Part shown: one piece after another, positions 1-10,933 of the stretch
Position numbering within the stretch: the first letter of the stretch is position 1
Layout: the number at the start of each line of letters is the position of its first letter
Assembly: GCA_014529385.2 (NCBI GenBank)
Contig: CM043946.1
Location: 22,064,577 to 22,128,576 of the forward strand
Source of the DNA: Adiantum capillus-veneris
Taxonomy: Eukaryota > Streptophyta > Polypodiopsida > Polypodiales > Pteridaceae
Length of the DNA stretch: 64,000 nt
Reading direction: 5' to 3'
Translations under genes and position numbers: made by a program
Notes under the pieces: model-generated
The model's database searches: none
The model's input: the letters and a program-made list of their open reading frames with translations, nothing else
Told to the model about the DNA's origin: nothing

Positions 1-638
1 GGACCATTATCAGAAACAATCTCCAAAGGTGTGCCAAATCTACAACAAATATGAGTGTAGACAAGTTTTCTCATTGTCCTCTCATTTACCTTTGCCACAC
101 TTTGTGCTTCCACCCACCTAGTCATATAGTCTACAACCACTAGAATGTAGAGTTTACCATTCTTTGTTCTAGGCAGAGGACCCATAGCATCAATGCCCCA
201 CTTTTCAAAGGATCCATTTGCAAGCACTATTTGCCTCGGACCATGCACCAGCCTTTTATTTCCATTTACCTAACAGTTGTGATAACTTTTACACCAATGT
301 TGGACATCCACATGCAAGCTTGGCCAAACATACCCCGCAAGCAAAATCTTCTTCACAGTTAATTCTTGGGCAAAATGACCTCCACATGCTTCTTCATGAA
401 AACCTTTTAGAATGGCTATAATTTCCTTGATAATTTGTACTCTTCTGCACACTTGATCCTTCCCTCTTTGATAGAGGGATCCTTCTAGGAAGAGATACGT
501 GCTTGCCTTATTCATGAGTCTCCTCTTCTGAGCCTTCGTGAAGTCTTGTGGAAACTCAACCTCCAAAATGTAGCCAATAATGGGAGTCAATGACCCCAAT
601 CCTTGGTACCTCGGTTGCTTGACCGCTACTGCCATCAT
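1..638 (-). pseudogene. Ty3/gypsy integrase, partial (zinc finger and catalytic core)
   Basis: The H2C2 zinc finger is visible near 270-400: a His before CGGHF, then the two Cys of WCKSYHNC. One in-frame TAG follows (near 271-273). Next come FEKWGIDAMGPLP (about 175-215), which carries the first core Asp, VVVDYMTRWVEA (about 105-145), and FGTPLEIVSDNGP at 1-40, which carries the second catalytic Asp. The catalytic Glu and C-terminal domain lie outside the window. The domain would insert retrotransposon cDNA into the genome. The single stop makes this copy non-functional as it stands. Confidence 0.85.
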
Positions 639-657
639 AATGACCTACACTTCTTTC

Positions 658-1050
658 TCAACACATTTGTGCAAGTAAATCTACATCTTTATTTTGCTTC
701 CTAGGGATATGATATAGTTGCACCTCTTCAAACTGATTAAATAACCTACGAATAGCATGAAATTTTGTCCTTAAGCTTTCATTTTTGCATGCCCAAATGC
801 CTAAACTCTTCTTCACAATGAGAAGTGCATCCCCCTTTACCATGAGACGTTGTATACCTTGGCCAATGCATATCTTTAAACCATGAAGTAGTGTGTCGTA
901 TTCTGATTCATTGTTGCTAGTTGAACCAGGTAGATTGACCTTCTCTTTCATGACTACCTCTCCACTTGGGTAGAACAACACTAGCCCTCCCCCTGCTTTT
1001 CCTGTGGCTCATCAAAGAGCTCCATCAAAGAACAAGGTAAAAGCATTAGG
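658..1050 (-). pseudogene. Second (archaeal-type) RNase H domain of the gypsy pol
   Basis: The domain begins at TLFFDGA (about 1015-1040), broken by two adjacent stops, and continues through GGGLVLFYPSGEV, NNESEYDTLLHGL and VKGDALLIVKKSLG to a stop at 658. The Asp of FFDGA, the Glu of NNESEY and the Asp of KGDAL match the carboxylate positions of RNase H folds. It lies between the ordinary RNase H and the integrase, the position of the extra aRNH of Tat-type elements. It would degrade RNA in RNA-DNA hybrids during reverse transcription. Confidence 0.7.
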
Positions 1051-1671
1051 AATACTTTTTGGTGGTGGCAATGGTAGTGTCTTTATTTCGGGCACCTTAA
1101 TCTCCTTCTCATGTACCCTATAAGTGAGGATCCCTGCCAATTGTGCACGCACACTATCTTCTACCTTGAAAGAGTATTGGAACTCTTGCAACTCCATAAT
1201 CCACTTTGAGATCCTAGTACTAAGATTCATTTGAGATGACACCCAAGAAAACAAATTTTCTGCAGTGAGAATTACAAAAGGTTTTGGTAGCAAGTAGGAT
1301 CTAAAATTTCTCACCACAAACATGAGAGAAAGAATCAAGAGTTTTGCCTCTGTGTAGCCTCTCTCCATTCATGACCCTACTAGCAAAGTAGATGGGTCGC
1401 ATCCTTGTACTATGGGGATCTTGTTGTAGCAAAACAACACCAATTGTTTCTTTCCCAACACTAGAGCTAACAAAGAATGTGTACTCCCAACAAGGAGGCA
1501 TGAGTGTTGGTAGCTTTGACAGAATGACCTTGATGTTACAAAAATATTCTTCAAGATCATCAGACCATGCAAATTCTACTTGTTGTGTCAACGTTTGCAA
1601 AGGATGAAGCAACTCCGAAGCTAAGTGAATGAAGCGTGACATATACTTCACCTTTTGAATGAATGAGATGA
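1051..1671 (-). pseudogene. Ty3/gypsy RT connection and first RNase H, frameshifted
   Basis: KVKYMSRFIHLASELLHPL (about 1605-1660) is the conserved end of gypsy reverse transcriptase. It is followed by FAWSDDLEEYF and the RNase H stretch VGKETIGVVLLQQD, RPIYFASRVMNGE. A frameshift near 1365 moves the frame to GYTEAKLLILSLMFVVRNFRSYLL, which is typical of this RNase H. The catalytic core of the reverse transcriptase is missing because the copia LTR at 1672 ends the gypsy sequence. Confidence 0.8.
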
Positions 1672-1898
1672 TGTTGGAATTAGGGTTGCAGAGAAACACA
1701 CACAGCTTGGAGAAGATGAAGGAAGCTCAAGGCACACAATAGAGAGTGTGTTACTTAGTGTGCAATGGAAAGATTGATAGCCCTAGAGTGATGGGCGTAT
1801 ATACAATGCTCGGGGGAAAAAACCTCCTAAAGAGGGAAAAAATTCCCAGGCGGTCCTAATGTGTTCACACACATCACTACCACATGTATATGGTAACA
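1672..1898 (-). repeat. 3' LTR of a truncated Ty1/copia element
   Basis: The segment starts TGTTGGAATTAGGG and ends ATGGTAACA, giving TGTT...AACA terminal inverted repeats. A purine-rich tract (CCAGGGGGGATT on the minus strand, 1899-1910) abuts it on the side of the copia coding region, as expected for a polypurine tract next to a 3' LTR. The LTR sits exactly at the end of the gypsy homology. The other LTR is absent, so a target duplication cannot be tested; the five bases next to the LTR are GATGA. Confidence 0.75.
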
Positions 1899-1973
1899 AA
1901 TCCCCCCTGGAGTGATGCGGTGAATGAGAGCTGGCACATGAGTAAAGGGAAGTGCCATGCCCTGAGGACAGGA

Positions 1974-2590
1974 TCAGTCCACAAAGGGGAGTAAGCCCAA
2001 AGCTTTGCGGAAAGCTTCAAGATTATCACGAGACAATGCCTTTGTGAAAAGATCTGCAAGGTTGTCCTGTGTTGGCACATAAGCCAAGCTGATCTCTCCT
2101 CCTGAGAGCCTCTCCCTGACATAGTGGTAATGCACCTCAATGTGCTTTGTGCGAGCATGAAAAACTGGGTTCCTCACAACTGCCAATGCGCTCTGACTGT
2201 CAGTGTAGATAGTGTTGGCATTGTCCTGTCCAACACCCAAATCAGCCATAAAGCGTCTGAGCCATACACACTCAACCGTAGCTATGAAGACTGCCCTGTA
2301 CTCAGCCTCACAAGTTGAAGTGGCCACAGTAGGTTGCTTCTTGCTCAACCATGATATACATGAACTGCCAAGCATGAAACAAAAACCACTTGTGGACACT
2401 CGCGTGTCAAAACAACCAGCCTAATCTGAGTCCGAAAAAGCATGTAAGTCTGGCGGCAATGATCCCCCCTTGGGATAAAACAAGCCAAGATGTAAAGTGC
2501 CACTAAGGTAGTGGAAAATCCTCTTGACAGCCTGCCCAGCAGGATGACAGGGTTTGGTGATACAAGAATTTCTCCTACTCTTTGGGCACC
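1974..2590 (-). pseudogene. Ty1/copia RT C-terminus and RNase H, truncated
   Basis: On the minus strand AVKRIFHYLSGTLHLGLFY (about 2480-2540) is the copia stretch before RNase H. It is followed by HAFSDSD[16 protein letters not shown], where the stop is TAG in place of the expected Trp codon [43 protein letters not shown] and DLFTKAL then give the complete RNase H end, stopping at 1974. Homology ends near 2590, so the RT core, integrase, protease and gag are lost. The minus-strand 3' LTR follows directly. Confidence 0.85.
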
Positions 2591-3733
2591 AAACATGAAC
2601 ACCATACGTTGTTGAAAATGGATCTTCTTACTAATTGCAACGTTTATTCTAATGTGTGGGGTGAAATGGAAGGGGAAAACCTGTATTCGTAGGCCAATTA
2701 TCCATGGTCTATGCATGACCTAATTCTTTTTTAAAAAAAAAATACACATCCAAACTAAGGTCGTACCTAATGAGAGTCAAAATAAAAGGATTTACTGAAG
2801 CGTTTATCTCGGCCAACCTAAGAGGACCCAAAATTCTATGAATTACCCGTTGAAATTGTAACTTAGTACTAACAATTATTGCACCTTTTGCCTTGCAATG
2901 GGAATAAAAGGATCATACAAATTCTTGTGATTCATGCAAGCTCCTTGATTATGCTAAAGGTTGAGCCTACACAAAACATACACAAGCCCTCCTCCATGGG
3001 GGCACCAAAATTGAGGATGTCCGGGGCGGGCAACAAGAGAGGTGACCTCTAAACACCCCTCAAGGCTCCCGTGCCAAGATTTTGTCACAACCAACAAGGC
3101 GCACCACAAAACACACACAAGTAACCTCACACCAAGACACACATAAAATGAGCTAGAGTGAGCTAGAGCAAAGGGGAGAGAGAGAGAGATGAATGGATCT
3201 TGCGTAATACCTTATTTGCAAATGGAGATAGTTCATTATGATGCTATCATAGATCTTGTACAATACTAACTCAATGCTTAGTGAATGCTAAACATTGCCA
3301 ACACACTCACACTGTCTTAGGGTGTGGGAGACCTCTCACCACAATACCCTCTTACAATGGACACAAAATTGGCAATGGAAAACACACTAAAACACTTTCT
3401 AAAACAATATCAAATGATAGAAACTCAAAATACACAAGTCATCTTGAATTCACTAAACCGTACCGCACAAGTGGAAGGACGAAGATTTGAACATCGAATC
3501 ATGCATTTGATGCACCAAACCTCAATGTATTGATGATGGAGGAACATATAAAATAGTGGTTTTGAGATTTTGAACTCACTCTCTCTCACTTGCAATGTGT
3601 AGCTTGAAAGCTTCTCTCACACCAAGAGTGAATCTCACAAAGTGGTTGCTACGCCTACGTCTCTCCTCACGCATAGAGTGTTGGGGTTCTATGTGAGATA
3701 TTGGAGGTTGTTTTACAAGAAAGAGAGGGGCCT

Positions 3734-3741
3734 ATTTATAG
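3734..3741 (-). promoter_or_regulatory. Candidate TATA box (TATAAATA)
   Basis: The minus strand reads TATAAATAGG, followed about 20-30 bases downstream by CCCCTCTCTTTCTTG, the arrangement of a plant TATA box and start site in an LTR. There is no coding region in the expected place, so this is a guess from shape alone. Confidence 0.3.
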
Positions 3742-3921
3742 GTTGGAGACCCCGCATTAAGATTATTGGAGATCCTACTTTACAAGCTAACAAATCACGA
3801 TTATGATTTTTTCTTAATATCAAAACATTGCAGGCCTTCTTTGTCTGCTTGAGTCATGTATGTGGGCTCAAAAGAGAGCATTATCAATGGTAGATAAAGT
3901 GAAAGTACAATTTTAAGGAAG

Positions 3922-3923
<2 letters not shown>

Positions 3924-3980
<57 letters not shown>
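3924..3980. repeat. (GA)n microsatellite
   Basis: An uninterrupted run of GA dinucleotides, 57 bases long. Confidence 0.95.
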
Positions 3981-3982
<2 letters not shown>

Positions 3983-4560
3983 AATATGTACATGTCTTGA
4001 GATGAGGTGTTTTTTATGGTTAGGTCAATGGCTATTTTGTGTTAGTATGTTAGTGGTTAGAGTTAGTAATCACTAGAAAGTCAATGATATATTTACAATC
4101 GGTAGAATGAGGTGGATGGTTGAAGTAAGATGGTTGAATGAAGTGAGGAAATCCTTGTGATGGTGAAGCTTGAAGAAGTTTTGGACGTACTTGTTAGGTT
4201 CCCAAAATGACTATCGATCCTCCTCCTCTTCTTCTCTTCTTTATTCCACCGCCATCAAGGTTGATCATTGTGATGAAAATGGCAATTTGGTTGATGAGAC
4301 CTCCCAATTTTCAAATGTTAAGCATGGTTTATATGCTGAATTTTATGTATATAGAGAGGGGTAAGATGGAATTGTACATTGGAAGTAACAGAAAGATGCA
4401 TAGAGATTATGTATGTACATGGAGAGCTCATATGAGAGCTATGTGAGTAAGAGGGGAGGTTAATGGTGAAGAAGGTGAGAGAATCCATGAACGGTGTAGG
4501 TTTGAGTGAGGGATTGAGAGGAATGAGTGTGTGTGTGGAAGTGGGAAAGGAGGTGAGAGA

Positions 4561-5584
4561 AGACTATGGGTTACTTTGTGAGAAAAGTGGGTAGACTGGG
4601 GTCCACTCAAAAAATCCTATCTCACTAGTGGTAGTTCGAAGAATCATGAAAAGGTTTGAGGCGATTATCCAGCTTATGGGATATATCTTCTCTGTTGACC
4701 ACTTCTTCAAATTCCGAATGGAGATGGGCGCCAAAAATCTCACCAAAAAGCCTGTTCTTTATGCCTACAAAGTCTTTTAGTGGTCCCCTTATTTGTTGAA
4801 TTTGCACAATGCATCCAAGAGTGAGCCCTTCCTTTGTCATATCATGATACAAAGCATCCAAGCTCCCTTTATACATGCATGGAGGAGGATTATTGATGAA
4901 ATAAGAAATATATACATGGTGGGGCTAGTGTATGGACTATTCATGGATTTTAGCTCAATGAGCACATGGTGTTAGAATAATTAGTATATAATAAGAAAAA
5001 ATATGGAAGAATTATGGATATGGAAAAAGATATTGGAATCATATGATATGATCCCGCTTTTGTATATTTTTCGGTGAAAGAGGAAAACGTGACTAAGAAA
5101 GTAGAAATCAATTTTTTGTTTTCCTGAGGGTGAGGGTGAGGGTGAGGGTGAGGGGGTGATTTGTATAAAAGAAAAATATGAGACTAGAGTATGTACACTT
5201 TGACAAAAAATATACTTATGGTGCAAGAGGATGAAAGAAGGTGTACATAGGTTTAATAAAACACACACCTAGGTATAAATATTTAAATAAAATATCAAAA
5301 TAATTCTAAAAAACCCTATATTTAGGCCATATATACAATAAAATATTTACTCACAAAAAAGGCCATAATATACTTTTTATTTTTTTACATTTTATTTTTT
5401 TGGCTCAACTAGCCCAGTGACTAGCTAATTGAGGGTTTCTAAAGAAGATATGGAAAAAGTCCCCTAACTCACACATGCCTATGTACAGTGAAAGGGTGAA
5501 GATAACCACATTTTTTGAGTGATTTGATAGGGTGAGGTAGCTCACTATGACAATTTCGGATAGCCGAAAAACGGCTATCATTAG
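4561..5584. other. No recognised gene
   Basis: An 83-codon minus-strand frame at 4625-4876 has no features I recognise. AT-rich DNA fills 5260-5400. The only marked structure is the G-rich tandem repeat at 5125-5156. The tail end of CACTA-D may lie here, but I cannot find a terminal repeat. Confidence 0.4.
5125..5156 (+). repeat. (TGAGGG)5 minisatellite, possible G-quadruplex
   Basis: Five perfect TGAGGG units followed by GG give five GGG runs with three-base loops on the plus strand, which meets the usual sequence rule for a G-quadruplex. Confidence 0.8.
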
Positions 5585-6790
5585 ACGTCTATGTTCTTTG
5601 CTTTGTACTTTCCTGGGATGATCACTGACAATAACAGATGGCCCCTCTTGATAGCTAGCATGGTGGAAGATTATAATTAACCAAGAAAATAGGCCGCGTG
5701 CTCCATGACAAGGTCCATAATCCAAATGGGTTTACTACGTCCATTATCAGACCAAAGTGGATACATCGAGGCTCATCCTTAAATGTAGGCCAACTTTTCT
5801 CTATGTGCTTTCATGGATGAGAGTCAACAGCTTCCCATATCACATCATCTGTCGATCTAGTATTTGAGTGCCATGCCATCAAAGCGGCTATAGAATTGCA
5901 CTTCAACATGCTCTTTATTCTTGGAATAATAGGAAAGTTTCGAAGAACCTTCGCAGGGATAAATTGCCCTTGCGTGTCCTCTCTATACCTGTTTGATCCG
6001 CAATTGGGACAGTGTTTCATAATTTCCATACTCATTGCAAAAAAGTATACAATCATTAGGGCATGCATGTACTTTGTGATAATCCAAGCCCAAGTTAGTA
6101 AGAATCTTTTTAGAGTGGCTGGACGGGTAGGGGGCATGTGATTGCCTTCCGCAAGGTTTGCTTGTTGAGAAAATTGTCGTTACATGAAAAAGTCAACCCC
6201 TTGATCACATTATTGAACCGTAATTTTCACTTTGGCATGCTTAGGATACAATGTATTTACCTGAAAAGCTCTGTGACGGAGGCGTCAGACCACCCGTAGA
6301 TAGACTATAAATTAAGCATTGCCAAAGCGGTACGGAGAACTGAGATTTTTGCACCATTGTAAAGTGGCGTACATGCAAGACTTTGCATCATCTCGTCCTC
6401 TTTATTGTTTCTATCATGCCATTGATATGGACAGGATGACTGAGGTTGGTTCGCAGTATTGCCTTGAATGTTTTCATCTTCCATGTTTTCAATGATGGGA
6501 CCCATGTCAAAGAACACATCTAACAACTACTCCATCTCTACTTCTTGAAATGTGGAATCAAGTATTGGTTGGGTGGACTCAGCTGATGGCTGTTCGTTTA
6601 AAAATCTTCTCTGGGATGAAGTTGGAGCAGTATCTACTTGTGGAGGTTGATCGATTGCCTCCGGACGATGAGATCAATAACGTAGGTTGCGTACTTGCTC
6701 TATGAGAAAGAGACCGTTATTGCGTATGTGCTAGTCGTAGATTTTTTGTTTTCAAAAGATCTAATGCTTGTGACGTGCACAAGGACATGC
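5585..6790 (-). pseudogene. CACTA transposase (tnp2/Transposase_21) remnant of CACTA-D
   Basis: Recognisable pieces in minus-strand order: SFENKKSTTSTYA (about 6720-6760, N-terminal region), ACTPLYNGAKISVLRTALAMLNL (about 6310-6375), HCPNCGSNRYRED (zinc motif, about 5975-6015), VLRNFPIIPRIKSMLKCNS, MAWHSNTRSTD, KHIEKSWPTF, GLIMDVVNPFG and GHLLLSVIIPGKYKAKNIDV (about 5590-5650). Their order matches the tnp2 genes of CACTA-E1 and E2. TGG has become TGA near 5812, there is another stop in PPC-stop-LS, and a frameshift precedes GHLLLS. The gene ends abruptly near 5585. Confidence 0.75.
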
Positions 6791-7166
6791 ACATCATCCT
6801 ATTGTCCATACTTTATCTACCAATGATGCAACAAATAATTAAATCACTCTTACTATAAGCTTACACTATTAACTACATGACAATACATGACAACCTCACA
6901 TTCTCTAGTCAGGCCCGATCCCCTCACAGCTCGGTCTAAAGGTGCACGGAGATTAGGACCACGGGGTAATAATCTTGTCTTTATTAGTTAATGACTATAT
7001 ATTAGGGTTTTGAAAGTCTGTGTACGTTATTGAAGTCTGATTGCATTATTTTACTTTGTTTATCAAAGTTCGTTTGAGTTTTTGAAGTACACAAGTCATT
7101 TCCGAAGACCGGTTGTGTTTTTTCTTCTATTTGCCTCTAGCTCTAACAACCTCACATTCTCAATCC

Positions 7167-7250
7167 ATGCCCAATCTCCGTACAACTCGGTCTAGAGGTG
7201 CACAAAGATCAGGAACACAAGGTAATAATCTCGTCTCTATTGGTCAATGA
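7167..7250 (+). CDS. Small conserved frame, array copy 2 (27 aa)
   Basis: ATG to TGA, 28 codons, beginning MPNLRTTRSRGAQRS. It differs from sister copies mostly by substitutions and keeps the same frame and stop. It is rich in Arg and Ser with no recognisable domain. I list it because the frame is shared with copies in four other elements; whether it is translated is unknown. Confidence 0.3.
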   Translation: MPNLRTTRSRGAQRSGTQGNNLVSIGQ

Positions 7251-7422
7251 CTATATATTAGGGTTGTTGAAGTCCGTGTGTGCTATTGAAGTCCAATTGC
7301 GTTATTTTACTTTGTTTATCAAAGTATGTTTGCGTTTTTGAAGTACACAAGTCATTTTTTAGTATCGTTTGCTTTTTTTCTCCTATTTGCCCCTAGCTCT
7401 AACAATCTCACATTCTCTAGCC

Positions 7423-7506
7423 ATGTCTGATCTTCGCACACCTCGGTCTAGTGGTGCACGGAGATTAGGACCACAGGGTAATAATCTCGTCTTTATTGTT
7501 CAATGA
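7423..7506 (+). CDS. Small conserved frame, array copy 3 (27 aa)
   Basis: 28 codons including the stop, beginning MSDLRTPRSSGARRL, with the same length and frame as the copies at 7167 and 7555. Translation is unproven. Confidence 0.3.
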   Translation: MSDLRTPRSSGARRLGPQGNNLVFIVQ

Positions 7507-7554
7507 CTATATATCTATTTGCCCCTAGCTCTAACAATCTCACATTCTCTAGCC

Positions 7555-7638
7555 ATGTCTGATCTTCGCACACCTCGGTCTAGAGGTGCACAGAGATTAG
7601 GACCACAGGGTAATAATATCGTCTTTATTGTTCAATGA
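7555..7638 (+). CDS. Small conserved frame, array copy 4 (27 aa)
   Basis: 28 codons including the stop, beginning MSDLRTPRSRGAQRL. The next copy, at 7822, has a two-base insertion just after the ATG that shifts the frame. The first copy, near 6915, has AGG in place of ATG but is otherwise open to the same region. Confidence 0.3.
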   Translation: MSDLRTPRSRGAQRLGPQGNNIVFIVQ

Positions 7639-8105
7639 CTATATATTATGGTTTTTGAAGTCTGTGTGCACTTTTTAAGTTCGATTACGTTATTCTACTT
7701 AGTTTTCGAAGTCCATTTACAATTTTGAAGTACACAAGTCAATTGTCACAGACTTTTGTGTTTCCAAAGTCTAGTTATTCTACTATTTGCTGCTAGCTCT
7801 AACAACCTCACATTCTCTAGCCATGTGCCCGATCTCCACACACCTCGGTCTAGAGGTGCACGGAGATCAAAACCACAGGGTAATAAGCTTGTGTGCATTG
7901 GTCAATGACTATATATTAGGGTTTCTTAATTCTGTGTGCGCTATCGAAGTCTGATTGTGTTATTTAACTTTGTTTGTCCAAGTCCGTTTGTGTTTTTGAA
8001 TTACACAAGTCATTTCTAAAAACTTTTGCATTTTTGAAGTCCGTTTGCAGTTTTTTACTATTTGCCACTAGCTCTAACAACCTCACATTCTCTAGCCATG
8101 ACATA

Positions 8106-9169
8106 GGTCTGTTTTTGAAATCTTTTTAGATTTTTATAGTTTGTGTGCGTTATTGAAGTCCAATTGTGTTAATTTACCTCATTTGTTGAAGTTCTTTTGT
8201 GGCTAACACTAAGAGTGTAGCCTTCAAAAACCTAAATACGAAGTAGTCCTTTCTGAGCGGTAAGCGACTAAAAACCTAATCGGTTAACTATAAGCAACAG
8301 GCCCTAATAAGCCATTTGAATACCGATAAAACCTACACGACTAGCCCTAAATTGCCAAGTGATTGAATAACAAAACTAGTCAAGCCGCGTGTACGATTAA
8401 GCGGGCTCGGCTAAACGATTTGATACGAAAGCAGCTACACACTCTAATTCAACACTTCACCTTCATCAATCTAACTACTGATCAGTTCTAAGCGATAAAC
8501 CACTTACTAACTAAATCGGTTAGTATTAAATGACTAAACCTAAACATGCCAATAGCCTAGATAAGTCACAATTACAAAAGTAAGAATATATTTTTTAAGA
8601 TTTTAAATTTATTTACACAAAAACAACAAAACTAATTAGAAAATAACATAAGTCAAAATAATTATTTCTTCTAATGATGATTTTTAATTAATATTACTTA
8701 TAAAATAACATTTTATTTTATTTTAATTGAAAATTATGTGTTTGCGTCGTATATAGTGTGTTTATATTGTTTAATGTGCAATCTTATTTACTTGCGTGCA
8801 TGTTTATGTGAATGTGTGTGTGTATATGTGTATGCAACAAAAAAGAATGTTAGAGCACTCACATGCGGCCTGTTTGAGCAAGGAAGAGTTGGAAAAACAT
8901 CCTCAACTTGCATAAATGTACACATACACGCTACGTTACACACACATACACTAAAGTGCAAAAATCTACAAAGAAACTTGAAAAGAATCTCACCTTGTTG
9001 ATGGTGAGTAGTCCACGAGTGAGAATCTCACCTCTGGCAAGTCGTGAGGCAGCAAGTCTGTAGCAAGTGAGGAGGAGGAGGGCAAGAGAAGAAGCAAAGA
9101 AAGGAGGGAAGTGAGTAGGAAAGACCCGAGATTCTTTTTTTTACAGGTTTCGACGGTACAGGTACCAAT
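8106..9169. other. Head-side internal region of CACTA-D, no gene
   Basis: Contains motifs like CTAAGCGGTTA / AAGCGACTA (8240-8560) and a stretch including TTAGAGCACTCACATGCGGC near 8850 that recurs at about 47555 in CACTA-F. AT-rich DNA fills 8580-8730. No coding region is recognised. Confidence 0.5.
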
Positions 9170-9370
9170 ATATGTGTCGGTATGATTCTTAATATGCATG
9201 CCAATACAAAAGCCTAAATAGGCGTCGGTATGGGCGCGGGTATGAGCGTCGAAAATTCAAAACTTCATTTTTTAAAATTTAGTCTCCCTCTAGATCTACC
9301 TACATATATGCCAACGCCTGCCATTGACGCTGGTAATCTCACATTGAAATTTAAGCGAGCTCTTGTAATG
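9170..9370 (-). promoter_or_regulatory. Degenerate head subterminal region and terminal repeat of CACTA-D
   Basis: Motifs such as GTGTCGGTATG, GCGTCGGTATG and GGTATGAGCGTCG resemble the GCGTCGCTATGAGCGTCG subterminal motifs of CACTA-E1 and E2. The block ends CTCTTGTAATG, one base off the first 11 bases of the family terminus. In En/Spm elements such subterminal motifs bind TnpA. Confidence 0.5.
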
Positions 9371-10589
9371 CAATTATTCCATTGTAGAGTTTCTTTCTTA
9401 TTCCATGATACTATGGTACATTGACTCACAATGATTTAGATGCTTATTGCATGATGTTTTGGCACCTTCTCATGATGTATATTTTTTATGATTTAAAGAG
9501 TAAATCCATGATGCTTTTTTATGATACTTTGTTATGATTGAAGTTATTATTCTATGTCTTTGCTTTATTATGCCATGATATTATTTCATGTTTATTTGTA
9601 AAGATTGAGATGATTGTTTCATGAGATCATGATATTGTTTTACTGTCTTGTTGATTTATAATGATTGAGATGATATTGTTGCATGATACTTTTCTATATT
9701 TGAGATATTTATTTCTTCATAGATTTTTCTTTTCCATGAGGACATTCCACGGTGATTCATTTATGATCGAGAAGTTTTTTATTTCATGATTGTCTTAAAT
9801 AATTCTATGGTGTTATTTATGATGATTCATTATTTATAATGATGTCATGGATTTTTTTCTATCCAACTATTTGATGATGCCATGATATTGTTCAATTAAA
9901 ATTTGTTATGATTGAAAGAATTATTGCTCTATAAAGTTCTTCATTATATTCACAATGATTTATACGATTGTTGCATGATATCATGTCATTGTTTCATGGT
10001 ATATTGTGCTTGAGATATTTATTATTTCATGGGTGGTTACAAGATGTTGCAATGTGATTCCATGATAGTTTGTTATCATTTATCATCACTAACATGACTA
10101 CTATTCCATTGTGTTGTTCCATGATTACTCATATGTTTATTGTTTATTGATGATTTATTAATTGCTATTTATTATAACTTTGAATAGAGCTCATACGAGT
10201 AAGATATCCCCATGGTTAAATTTGTATATTGGCTCTGAGATATGTGCACATATCACATGTATTTTATGTTAAGAATATTGTATAATATATACATGATGGG
10301 TTTAATCTTGATTTATTATAATTTGTGCGTTGAAGTTTTGGAAATTGCTACCAAAAAAATTATATCCGTGTATTTTTCTAACATTGGTATGATTTCTACC
10401 TTGTGCTCTTTGATTTTATGATATTGATAAATTTTACACAACTCAAAGACAAAGTGAAGTATCTCATAGATAGTATACATTTATGGAAGCCGAAGATGAT
10501 CCAAGGCATTCTTTGAAGTATTTGAAGAGTTAATTATATCGTTTCCTTGAGCCTTTGAGGCTATTATTGTATGTACTAGGAGTGATGTA
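9371..10589. other. AT-rich, repetitive non-coding stretch
   Basis: Loose repeats of TTTCATGATATTGTTTCATG type dominate 9420-10160, with ATGATT and TTGAGATG words recurring. No gene and no terminal repeats are visible. Confidence 0.5.
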
Positions 10590-10881
10590 GGGTGATGTAA
10601 CTCCCTACAAACCATTTTTTGAAATTGAACAATATATTAATATAACGGTGGGTATATATAGGACTGTGGATTTTTCCCTTGAGCCCCCAAGGGTTTTTTC
10701 ATCCACAGTTAGGGACCGTTGTTTGAGCGGGTTGGCGACATTCTATGTGAAGCTACTCTAAATATAGCTATGGGTCTTGTCTATATACATACCATTTTGT
10801 GTACGTATTCTACACACTTTCGGAGTTGCACTCTCTCTGTATTGTCTCTCTCTGTTCTTCTCTTTCTCTGTCTTCTCAACA
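10590..10881 (+). repeat. Ty1/copia LTR-like fragment
   Basis: It has GTATATATAGGACTG (a TATA-like signal), then GTGGATTTTTCCC paired with AAGGGTTTTTTCATCCAC, which is typical of the R-U5 of copia LTRs. A pyrimidine-rich end closes in TTCTCAACA. The left boundary is uncertain (around TGATGTAGGG or TGTAACTCCC). No matching second LTR is found. Confidence 0.4.
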
Positions 10882-10933
10882 AGATGTACCTTGAGAACCC
10901 TCTTGACTTGTTTCATACCAAATCTGATACCAA

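Larger units (their letters stand above)
1..1671 (-). mobile_element. Ty3/gypsy retrotransposon pol fragment (Tat-like, dual RNase H)
   Basis: Read on the minus strand, the order is the end of reverse transcriptase and first RNase H, a second RNase H-like domain, integrase zinc finger and integrase core. This is the Ty3/gypsy order, and the extra RNase H before integrase is known from the plant Tat lineage. The integrase runs off the window at position 1. The other end stops at 1671, where a copia LTR begins, so the copia element probably inserted into this one. Frameshifts and stop codons show it is dead. Confidence 0.85.
2591..4560. other. No recognised gene; probable decayed retroelement leader
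   Basis: No open frame here resembles a known family. The part at 3540-3790 reads on the minus strand like an LTR: a TATA box at 3734-3741, then a pyrimidine-rich stretch with short direct repeats. I find no matching second LTR. The rest has simple GA-rich and AT-rich DNA only. Confidence 0.4.
6890..8105 (+). repeat. Tandem array of about 255-bp units carrying a small conserved frame
   Basis: Units begin CCTCACATTCTCTAG near 6894, 7149, 7407, 7539, 7806 and 8082 (the last truncated). Most units contain a short coding-like stretch with core RTPRSRGA, a TATATATTAGGGTTTT segment, and GAAGTCYGTTTGCG / TTATTTTACTTTGTTT segments. The unit starting at 7407 is shortened. The same module occurs singly in CACTA-C, E1 and E2 and in two copies in CACTA-F. 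Confidence 0.85.
5585..9370 (-). mobile_element. CACTA-D: old, decayed CACTA (En/Spm) element, transposase half and head
   Basis: A minus-strand tnp2 remnant (5585-6790) is followed by a tandem array built from the element's upstream module (6890-8105), a region rich in AAGCGGCTAA-like motifs (8240-8560), and a degenerate terminal repeat CTCTTGTAATG at 9360-9370. The intact family members here end CTCTTGTAGTG. Subterminal motifs such as GCGTCGGTATG occur at 9170-9260. The tail end and second gene are not recognisable. The same module order occurs in CACTA-F at 45870-48163. Confidence 0.65.
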
